Shown one piece after another: positions 25,601 through 37,600 of a DNA stretch of 64,000 bases. The stretch is taken from the NCBI GenBank assembly GCA_947623455.1, contig OX392532.1:46689058-46753057 (forward strand), read 5' to 3'. Position 1 is the first letter of the stretch, and each line of letters starts with the position of its first letter. Below the pieces are notes generated by a model, which did not search any database, was not told the DNA's origin, and saw nothing but the letters and a program-made list of their open reading frames with translations. The position numbers were made by a program, and so were the translations under genes. The DNA is from Mimachlamys varia. Taxonomy: Eukaryota; Mollusca; Bivalvia; Pectinida; Pectinidae.

Positions 25601-28600
25601 TGTATCCGAACAACGCCGACTGTATCCGAACATCGCCGACTGTATCCGTCGCCGACTGTATCCGAACATCGCCGACTGTATCCGAAATGTCCGGCTGTAC
25701 CCGAACATCAATGACTTTATCCGAAATCCGAACATTACGACTCTACCCTACAACATGAATACACACTAAATGTACATTCACTTCCTGTCCGGACAAATAA
25801 TTATGATAGCAGAGTATATTAGGTTGATTTTGTCTCCATTGCTGTGAACAACTTGTACCCGTATTCATTTACCAGCGTATCAATATACATTACATACATG
25901 TACGTTTTCAAATACACTTAGTACTGCAGGAGAGACAGATGCTTTGCAATATTAAGTTTTACACGACTTCCACGTATACTTTATCAGAAAGACAATTTAC
26001 ACGTTGGTATTTAATTTAAACAACAATTGAAACATTATGACGTGAAACCGCTATTTATTAATTTGATACTTCGGACCTGAGTAGTTGGTGGCGCCACGAT
26101 CAGTAAGTCGTATTTCAAGTTACACTGACGTAATGGCGGTCCTAGAAGTTTGGCAGGTCCTAATTACAAGATCACCCTCAAGCTAGTTGCATGTCCTGGT
26201 CGTATTAAGAGCCGACAAAAAGAGGTGAGCTCGACAACTATTAGTCTCCATTAACACGACAACATGCACGAGGGTGCCAAACGATTGGTCGTTTCACTTT
26301 TAAACTAATATATTAATTAAATTTCTGGTAGTTAGTGAGTCATGTGAAGGGACCGCCTTGTTTCCCTGAATTCTTTACATGCAATCGTTCTCTTAAATTT
26401 AAAATAAACATAAATTCAGTAAGACATTAGTTATAGTTGGCGCTAACATAAGAGAGACCATATCGCGCGACTTCCTTCATCATCACGCGCATCTCCGTGA
26501 TGTAGCAACATAACTCTGAACACGGAAAAGTTGGGTATGATTTATGATTTAACAATAACACCCGGATGTCATGCAGCGTGCTTCTGTAGAAACTATAAAA
26601 CAGATGTTATCGCCTTTTGTCGGTCAATTAAAGTCTGCGAGTCACATTTATCTGGAGATTACAGAATCACGTGACAAACGACACGACGTGTTGCACGGGA
26701 TGAGGGGAAATCTGCTGTGACGAGTTTGTCCTAACAGTGATGTAATCAGACTAACAAACTATAGCACCAGACAGTGGTACCCCCGGTACGCAAACCACAT
26801 AACTCGTCATATGTTACTTCCGGTACAATCGAACTTATTACAAGAGAGTGACTAAAGAAAGAAAAACTTCCGGTTTGACCGAACTCAAATAAAGCTATAT
26901 TGGCTTCTGGTATTGTAAAACAAGACTGTATGCAGGTTACACATCCACTCGATTTCTGTTCATGCCATTGTATCTTTAATGTACAGTTTTGTTCAGAGAA
27001 ACCCTCAGGGGAAAAACGCCACAAAGGAAAAATAAATAGCTCGCGGTGGTGGGGAGGGGGAGAATAACAAAGGGGGGGGCGGGTTATCGTAGAACAGCAG
27101 TACAGAGGAAAACACCACGGGGTGGGAGGGGTGGGGGCAGAACAGGGGGGAAATGGGGGAGGGGGCGTTTAAGATTGAATCAACTAGTGACTACAGCAAA
27201 TATATTATATGATATAATATTGTTTCCAATACCCCACCATTACCTACCGTATTGTACTTAATACGTACCCCACGAGAACGTTGACGTACTTAGTGAGAGA
27301 CATGGTATATGTAACAACCATTCTCGTACAGAACGAGGATCATGTATACATGTCAGTCTAAATCTTGTTATTACTACACGTGTGGCCGTTAGCTATAACC
27401 GTGATATCTGACAGACTACGAGTGTAAATCGCGTGATCTCGGAAATAACTCGGTAACGATATTTTAGGTACAGGTGTAGCGAGACTTCTCCAGCTGTTGG
27501 TATTCATAAACTTCCTGATATGTAACTACGGAAAAATCATTCATAAAACATATACTGACCACAATAACAAGACAATGAAGTGTTGCCACCGTTTCATGGA
27601 CAATGAGATAAACAGAAGGACCTGATATAGTGCTGTCTCATTGAACTACGACAGCCTCGTTATCACCCCCTCCTGATTACTCCACCGCCTCATTATCAGA
27701 ACACTATCAGTAGGACTACCTACTTAAGATCTAGAACTTGCTTTTTTCGACTAATTCAAATGATTCAGTTCAATTATCCTCTATCAGAAAACGTTTCCCT
27801 TCATTACCAAACTTAGTCTTCCTCTGTAGAATTCGTTTTATTCGTAAAAAATCGGAATTTATTAAATTCGTATAATGATTTCTTTTATCATTGAGCTTTT
27901 GGAGAGTAATTCCACCTGGTCGGTCTGTCTGTGGTGGGTACCAGTGACTATATCCTCGTGTGTAACCGATCTTGTTACTATAGTGATCCCAACTGGTCGG
28001 TCTGTCTGTGGCGGGTACCAGTGACTATATCTCCGTGTGTAACCGATCTTGTTACTATAGTGATCCCACCTGGTCGGTCTGTCTGTGGTGGGTACCAGTG
28101 ACTATATCCCCGTGTGTAACCGATCTTGTTACTATAGTGATTCCACCTGGTCGGTCTGTCTGTGGTGGGTACCAGTGACTATATCCCCGTGTGTAACCGA
28201 TCTTGTTACTATAGTGATTCCACCTGGTCGGTCTGTCTGTGGTGGGTACCAGTGACTATATCCCCGTGTGTAACCGATCTTGTTACTATAGTGATTCCAC
28301 CTGGTCGGTCTGTCTGTGGTGGGTACCAGTGACTATATCCCCGTGTGTAACCGATCTTGTTACTATAGTGATTCCACCTGGTCGGTCTGTCTGTGGTGGG
28401 TACCAGTGACTATATCCCCGTGTGTAACCGATCTTGTTACTATAGTGATTCCACCTGGTCGGTCTGTCTGTGGTGGGTACCAGTGACTATATATCCCCGT
28501 GTGTAACCGATCTTGTTACTATAGTGATTCCACCTGGTCGGTCTGTCTGTGGTGGGTACCAGTGACTATATCCTCGTGTGTAACCGATCTTGTTACTATA

Positions 28601-31600
28601 GTGATTCCACCTGGTCGGTCTATCTGTGGTGGGTACCAGTGACTATATCCCCGTGTGTAACCGATCTTGTTACTATAGTGATTCCACCTGGTCGGTCTGT
28701 CTGTGGCGGGTACCAGTGACTATATCCCCGTGTGTAACCGATCTTGTTACTATAGTGATTCCACCTGGTCTGTCTGTCTGTGGTGGGTACCAGTGACTAT
28801 ATCCTCGTGTGTAACCGATCTTGTTACTATAGTGATTCCACCTGGTCGGTCTGTCTGTGGTGGGTACCAGTGACTATATATCCCCGTGTGTAACCGATCT
28901 TGTTACTATAGTGATTCCACCTGGTCGGTCTGTCTGTGGTGGGTACCAGTGACTATATATCCCCGTGTGTAACCGATCTTGTTACTATAGTGATTCCACC
29001 TGGTCGGTCTGTCTGTGGTGGGTACCAGTGACTATATCCCCGTGTGTAACCGATCTTGTTACTATAGTGATTCCACCTGGTCGGTCTGTCTGTGGTGGGT
29101 ACCAGTGACTATATCCTCGTGTGTAACCGATCTTGTTACTATAGTGATTCCACCTGGTCGGTCGGTCTGTGGTGGGTACCAGTGACTATATCCCCGTGTG
29201 TAACCGATCTTGTTACTATAGTGATTCCACCTGGTCGGTCGGTCTGTGGTGGGTACCAGTGACTATATCCCCGTGTGTAACCGATCTTGTTACTATAGTG
29301 ATTCCACCTGGTCGGTCTGTCTGTGGTGGGTACCAGTGACTATATCCCCGTGTGTAACCGATCTTGTTACTATAGTGATTCCACCTGGTCGGTCTATCTG
29401 TGGTGGGTACCAGTGACTATATCCCCGTGTGTAACCGATCTTGTTACTATAGTGATTCCACCTGGTCGGTCTGTCTGTGGCGGGTACCAGTGACTATATC
29501 CCCGTGTGTAACCGATCTTGTTACTATAGTGATTCCACCTGGTCGGTCTGTCTGTGGCGGGTATCAGTGAATATATCCTCGTGTGTAACCGATCTTGTTA
29601 CTATAGTGATCCCACCTGGTCGGTCTGTCTGTGGCGGGTACCAGTGACTATATCCTCGTGTGTAACCGATCTTGTTACTATAGTGAATCCACCTGGTCGG
29701 TCTGTCGGTGGCGGGTACCAGTGACTATATCCCCGTGTGTAACCGATCTTGTTACTATAGTGATCCCACCTGGTCGGTCTGTCTGTGGCGGGTACCAGTG
29801 ACTATATCCCCGTGTGTAACCGATCTTGTTACTATAGTGATTCCACCTGGTCGGTCTGTCTGTGGTGGGTACCTGTGACTATATCCTCGTGTGTAACCGA
29901 TCTTGTTACTATAGTGATTCCACCTGGTCGGTCTGTCTGTGGTGGGTACCAGTGACTATATCCCCGTGTGTAACCGATCTTGTTACTATAGTGATTCTAC
30001 CTGGTCGGTCTATCTGTGGTGGGTACCAGTGACTATATCCTCGTGTGTAACCGATCTTGTTACTATAGTGATTCCACCTGGTCGGTCTGTCTGTGGTGGG
30101 TACCAGTGACTATATCCTCGTGTGTAACCGATCTTGTTACTATAGTGATTCCACCTGGTCGGTCTGTCTGTGGTGGGTACCAGTGACTATATCCCCGTGT
30201 GTAACCGATCTTGTTACTATAGTGATTCCACCTGGTCGGTCTGTCTGTGGTGGGTACCAGTGACTATATCCCCGTGTGTAACCGATCTTGTTACTATAGT
30301 GATTCCACCTGGTCGGTCTGTCTGTGGTGGGTACCAGTGACTATATCCCCGTGTGTAACCGATCTTGTTACTATAGTGATTCCACCTGGTCGGTCTGTCT
30401 GTGGTGGGTACCAGTGACTATATCCCCGTGTGTAACCGATCTTGTTACTATAGTGATTCCACCTGGTCGGTCTGTCTGTGGTGGGTACCAGTGACTATAT
30501 CCCCGTGTGTAACCGATCTTGTTACTATAGTGATTCCACCTGGTCGGTCTGTCTGTGGTGGGTACCAGTGACTATATATCCCCGTGTGTAACCGATCTTG
30601 TTACTATAGTGATTCCACCTGGTCGGTCTATCTGTGGTGGGTACCAGTGACTATATCCCCGTGTGTAACCGATCTTGTTACTATAGTGATTCCACCTGGT
30701 CGGTCTATCTGTGGTGGGTACCAGTGACTATATCCCCGTGTGTAACCGATCTTGTTACTATAGTGATTCCACCTGGTCGGTCTGTCTGTGGCGGGTACCA
30801 GTGACTATATCCCCGTGTGTAACCGATCTTGTTACTATAGTGATTCCACCTGGTCGGTCTGTCTGTGGCGGGTATCAGTGAATATATCCTCGTGTGTAAC
30901 CGATCTTGTTACTATAGTGATCCCACCTGGTCTGTCTGTCTGTGGCGGGTACCAGTGACTATATCCCCGTGTGTAACCGATCTTGTTACTATAGTGATTC
31001 CACCTGGTCGGTCTGTCTGTGGCGGGTACCAGTGACTATATCCTCGTGTGTAACCGATCTTGTTACTATAGTGAATCCACCTGGTCGGTCTGTCTGTGGC
31101 GGGTACCATTGACTATATCCCCGTGTGTAACCGATCTTGTTACTATAGTGATCCCACCTGGTCGGTCTGTCTGTGGCGGGTACCAGTGACTATATCCCCG
31201 TGTGTAACCGATCTTGTTACTATAGTGATTCCACCTGGTCGGTCTGTCTGTGGTGGGTACCAGTGACTATATCCTCGTGTGTAACCGATCTTGTTACTAT
31301 AGTGATTCCACCTGGTCGGTCTGTCTGTGGTGGGTACCAGTGACTATATCCCCGTGTGTAACCAATCTTGTTACTATAGTGATTCCACCTGGTCGGTCGG
31401 TCTGTGGCGGGTACCAGTGACTATATCCCCGTGTGTAACCGATCTTGTTACTATAGTGATTCCACCTGGTCGGTCTGTCTGTGGCGGGTACCAGTGACTA
31501 TATCCCCGTGTGTAACCGATCTTGTTACTATAGTGATTCCACCTGGTCGGTCTGTCTGTGGTGGGTACCAGTGACTATATCCCCGTGTGTAACCAATCTT

Positions 31601-34600
31601 GTTACTATAGTGATTCCACCTGGTCGGTCTGTCTGTGGCGGGTACCAGTGACTATATCCTCGTGTGTAACCGATCTTGTTACTATAGTGATTCCACCTGG
31701 TCGGTCTGTCTGTGGCGGGTACCAGTGACTATATCCCCGTGTGTAACCGATCTTGTTACTATAGTGATTCCACCTGGTCGGTCTGTCTGTGGCGGGTACC
31801 AGTGACTATATCCCCGTGTGTAACCGATCTTGTTACTATAGTGATTCCACCTGGTCGGTCTGTCTGTGGTGGATACCAGTGACTATATCCCCGTGTGTAA
31901 CCAATCTTGTTACTATAGTGATTCCACCTGGTCGGTCTGTCTGTGGCGGGTACCAGTGACTATATCCCCGTGTGTAACCAATCTTGTTACTATAGTGATT
32001 CCCCACACCGCACGTAACAGCGCTGCACCATCTCTGATATGATCGCGGTTTCTTATCGAGTCAGTGTTAGAGTTATATAAGTATAACTGATAACACATGA
32101 TTGTATAAGTTTCTCGTCAGCACTATTACATAAAAATCTCCCCGTCAAGGACCATTTACTTCCTAACATTTTGACTAAACATCAGAACGGGATGTTAATG
32201 CGACTACTCCGCAGTTATATACAATGTACCTGTCATCTCATGACCGTAGTAATATACAATGTACCTGTCATCTCATCCGGTTCCTTGATGACCGTAGTAA
32301 TATACAATGTACCTGTCATCTTACCCGGTTCCTTGATGACCGTAGTAATATACAATGTACCTGTCATCTCACCCGGTTCCTTGATGACCGTAGTAATATA
32401 CAATGTACCTGTCATCTCATCCGGTTCCTTGATGACCGTAGTAATATACAATGTACCTGTCATCTCATCCGGTTCCTTGATGACCGTAGTAATATACAAT
32501 GTATTTGTCATCTCATCCGGTTCCTTGATGACCGTAGTAATATACAATGTACCTGTCATCTAACCCGGTTCCTTGATGACCGTAGTAATATACAATGTAC
32601 CTGTCATCTCATCCGGTTCCTTGATGACCGTAGTAATATACAATGTACCTGTCATCTCATCCGGTTCCTTGATGACCGTAGTAATATACAATGTACCTGT
32701 CATCTCATCCGGTTCCTTGATGACCGTAGTAATATACAATGTACCTGTTATCTCATCCGGTTCCTTGATGACCGTAGTAATATACAATGTACCTGTCATC
32801 TCATCCGGTTCCTTGATGACCGTAGTAATATACAATGTACCTGTCATCTCATCCGGTTCCTTGATGACCGTAGTAATATACAATGTGCGTTTCTAGGAAT
32901 TAATTTATTTATATAGGTCTTTGCAATAAATGCACGATAGTCATTATTTGTCACGTGATAGGGATTATATTGTCACGTGATACATTATTTGAATTACACA
33001 TTTGTCACGTGACAGGGATGAGTTCGGAATTTCATATTCTTTTAAAGGACTGTGACTCAATGGAATTGAGATCACATGTTAGTACTCCGATGATGGGAGA
33101 TCGGTTTATCGAGATCTACGTCACTTGTTAACTAAACACAGAGTAAAACGTCATCAATGGTAGCGGGATTCCAACCTGGAACACCGTCTGTAGTATCAAC
33201 AGAAACCCATTTTCGGGAGATTTTTTTTCGAGATTTCTAGCAAAACTGCTCAACAAATAGGTTATGGTCATTAAATGTAACAAGAAATTTGTGAAGTTTT
33301 TTAAGTTTGATATGTGTATTGAGCAAATTCTGTGTGTACCTGTAATTTACATGTTGAAATTCAAGTTTTCTAACCAAAACAATTCGCTTGATTGACAGGT
33401 GTAGATGAAGCAAAGAAAGCGCAGGCGCTCAAGTTACTTGGGGACGGATCCAAGATGGCGTATAAAATCTCCATCAGCGGCAATGATTGGGAGTTCCAAC
33501 TCGGAACACAGGGGCAAGAAAAAGTAATCAAGTTTACCCTCGGACAGGAGTTCGATACCTTCACACTGGACGGCCGGCCAGTCAAGGTAAGCTTTATATA
33601 CCGTACCAGAAACGTTTATACCACCGGAACACCTTTATATACCGTACTAGGTATATACCGTACCAGAAACGTTTATACCCCCGGGACACCTTTATATATA
33701 CCGTACTAGGTATATACCGTACCAGAAACGTTTATACCCCCGGAACACCTTTATATATACCGTACTAGGTATATACCGTACCAGAAACGTGTATACCCCC
33801 GGAACACCTTTATATACCGTACTAGGTACAACACGGTTTTATACGGATTGACACGGTTTTATACGGAATGACACGGTTTTATACGGAATGACACGGTTTT
33901 ATACGGAATGACACGGTTTTATACGGATTGACACGTGTCAAGGCGTTTGCACTGTATATAAACAGCGGTTTGCTACGGTAATAGTAAGGGTTAGTCCGAA
34001 TAAGAACGGTTTGATACGGAATACTACCAACCGTCACGGAGCGATCCGTACTACAACGTAATGAGATCGTGTCGTCCGTGACAAATTCGTAACAAACCGT
34101 ATTGTATCGTGGTGAAACTACTACTATAGAAAAGTACGGATTGATAGGGACTAATACGGATCAGTACGTTCTACTACGGTTTAGTAAGGATATACTCCGG
34201 GGCGTTTGATCAGTGGTCAGATTTTGAACATGCTCAAAAATTGTCATAAATATGTAAGTACTACTACGTATCCGTAGCTAATCCGGCGTCGAATCCGTGA
34301 AAGTGTGACCTTGGACACTATATACACATTGCCGGATATGCTTACACTTCCGGGACACTAATATGATATATATTTGTTTTGGTGTACCATTAACACTACC
34401 GTGTGGTCCAGTATGACCTTATATTGTTGATGTTCAACGTTAACACTACCGTGTGGCCAAGTATGACCTTATTTTGTTGATGTTCAACATTAACACTACC
34501 GTGTGGCCCAGTATGACCTTACATTGTTGATGTTCAACATTAACACTACCGTGTGGCCCAGTATGACCTTATTTTGTTGATGTTCAACATTAACCATACC

Positions 34601-37600
34601 GTGTGGCCCAGTATGACCTTACATTGTTGATGTTCAACGTTAACACTACCGTGTGGTTCAGTATGACCTTATTTTGTTGATGTTCAACATTAACACTACC
34701 GTGTGGTCCAGTATGACCTTACATTGTTGATGTTCAACATTAACACTACCGTGTGGTCCAGTATGACCTTACATCGTTGATGTTCAACATTAACACTACC
34801 GTGTGGTCCAGTATGACCTTACATCGTTGATGTTCAACATTAACACTACCGTGTGGTCCAGTATGACCTTACATTGTTGATGTTCAACGTTAACACTACC
34901 GTGTGGTCCAGTATGACCTTACATTGTTGATGTTCAACATTAACACTACCGTGTGGCCCAGTATGACCTTACATTGTTGATGTTCAACATAAACACTACC
35001 GTGTGGTCCAGTATGACCTTATTTTGTTGATGTTCAACATTAACCATACCGTGTGGCCCAGTATGACCTTATTTTGTTGATGTTCAACATTAACACTACC
35101 GTGTGGCCCAGTATGACCTTACATTGTTGATGTTCAACGTTAACACTACCGTGTGGTCCAGTATGACCTTTTCTCTCATGTCTAGGTGTGTAATACTGGC
35201 CTGTCTAGGGCAATACACATATGATCGCTCTGGTTGTATTACACCCCTACCCATGCAATACAGCCACCGCGTGACGTCACAATGGCGCAACAATGTCGTG
35301 ACGTCACGAGTTCGGTAAAATCTGATGCCGAAAAAAAGGAAAATGGCGACGTGATGAAATTAAAACCTTTCACGATATTTTAACCGTGTACATTAGAAAG
35401 CTGAGTTTATTTTTTCTGCGCAAACTACGTTTGCAAATATGGGGTATGCTCGATCTCGCTGTATCATTTGTTTTCGCCAAAAAAATTCAAGGAAAAATTT
35501 GATATTTTCAAAATGGTGGCCAGTCAAAAGTATTTTCATGGTTTTTGAGCTTATTCAGGTAGTTGAAATGAGAGAAAAATACTCTTTCATGACCAGAGGT
35601 GTAAGATAGGGAAATTAAGCCGAGGGTTTTGCCAAATTTGAAAACCCCTCGGGTGGAATTTCCCTATCTTACACCTCTGGTCATGAAAGAGTCTTATAAT
35701 ATTGTTGATGTTCAACATTAACACTACCGTGTGGCCCAGTATGATCTTATATTGTTGATGTTCAACATTAACACTACTGTGTGGTCCAGTATGACCTTAT
35801 ATTGTTGATGTTCAACATTAACACTATCGTGTGGTCCAGTATGACCTTATATTGTTGATGTTCAACATTAACACTACCGTGTGGTCCAGTATGATCTTAC
35901 ATCGTTGATGTTCAACATTAACACTACCGTGTGGTCCAGTATGACCTTATTTTGTTGATGTTCAACATTAACACTACCTTGTGGTCCAGTATGACCTTAC
36001 ATTGTTGATGTTCAACATTAACACTACCGTGTGGTCCAGTATGACCTTATTTTGTTGATGTTCAACATTAACACTACCGTGTGGCCCAGTATGACCTTAT
36101 TTTGTTAATGTTCAACATTAACACTACCGTGTGGTCCAGTATGACCTTACATTGTTGATGTTCAACATTAACACTACCGTGTGGTCCAGTATGACCTTAT
36201 TTTGTTGATGTTCAACGTTAACCATACCGTGTGGCCCAGTATGACCTTACATTGTTGATGTTCAACGTTAACACTACCGTGTGGCCCAGTATGACCTTAT
36301 TTTGTTAATGTTCAACATTAACACTACCGTGTGGCACAGTATGACCTTATTTTGTTGATGTTCAACGTTAACACTACCGTGTGGTCCAGTATGACCTTAT
36401 TTTGTTGATGTTCAACGTTAACCATACCGTGTGGCCCAGTATGACCTTACATTGTTGATGTTCAACGTTAACACTACCGTGTGGCCCAGTATGACCTTAT
36501 TTTGTTGATGTTCAACGTTAACACTACCGTGTGGCCCAGTATGACCTTATTTTGTTGATGTTCAACGTTAACACTACCGTGTGGCCCAGTATGACCTTAT
36601 TTTGTTGATGTTCAACGTTAACACTACCGTGTGGCCCAGTATGACCTTATTTTGTTGATGTTCAACATTAACGCTACCGTGTGGCCCAGTATGACCTTAT
36701 TTAGTTGATGTTCAACATTAACACTACCGTGTTGCCCAGTATGACCTTATTTTTTGATTGTCAACATTAACACATCAATCAAGCATATATTGTCACGTTA
36801 TGCCTCTGTGCACATTATCTCTGTTGTACTAGAGTGTTAAGTTAGAGTTAATTCCCTTGAGTGTATTTGTATTTTAGTTAGTTAATCTTTAATTGCTTCG
36901 TAATCATAAGGCATAGTTTAGCTATAGTAATTTTAGAATTATAAAGATATACATATCTTATGTAAATTGATAGGATAGTGTTAGGGCTTTATGTACAGGC
37001 TTGGACGAGATTTTAAAGTTTAGACAGTTGGGATTATCGTTGTTATGCTGACATAAGAAGGCGGTGGTATATATTTTGGTCTGCGTGCGTCAACTCTGCA
37101 TGGCGGCCAGGTCATGTGTTGCGAGCACGGTTAATCTTTGCAGTATGTGGTTCGTTCTGCAAACGCTACCAATTGATGCAGACCCCAGACACGTTACAAT
37201 ATCTATACATTTTAACAAACTGTTAGCCTATTCAGATATTCATAAGAATTCTTTCAAAACCCACTGTTGACGTAAATGTTTTTTCTGTTTTCCCAGACAA
37301 CTTTTACTCTTGATGGAGAAAAGCTGAATGAGTTTCAAAAGGGAGAAGGTTTCGAGACAACAAACATCCGAACAGTGGACGGAGACTCTATGACTATGGT
37401 AAGTAAGTCCGAACGTCCGTCACGTAGACAGTGACTTAAGTAGATCGACAGAACCCCACACTTTAGTGAACATATAACCACATGGACAGACACTTAACCA
37501 CATTAATTTTGTAAGTGTACAAAAACGTCCGTAACGTGGACAGATATCCCGACCCTTTGGCTAATGCATTCAAACGTCCGTAACGTGGACAGATATCCCG

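Larger units (their letters stand above)
34388..36770. repeat. 50-bp minisatellite, about 37 copies, interrupted once
   Basis: TAACACTACC at 34441 recurs at 34491 (50 bp). The unit contains TAACACTACCGTGTGGTCCA, GTATGACCTTA and the perfect inverted repeat TGTTGATGTTCAACA. Copies run 34388-35170 and 35696-36770. The gap is filled by a 522-bp inverted-repeat element. Variation is mostly by point substitution (TCC/CCC, ATT/CAT, ACAT/ACGT). Confidence 0.97.

Noticed and set aside
27046..27261. Arg/Gly-rich RGG-type protein
   Set aside because: The composition comes from G runs, the frame starts without ATG, and it lies within an intron.
32171..32916. Open frames on both strands over the 48-bp array
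   Set aside because: The unit length is a multiple of three and lacks stops in four frames; no single frame is favoured.
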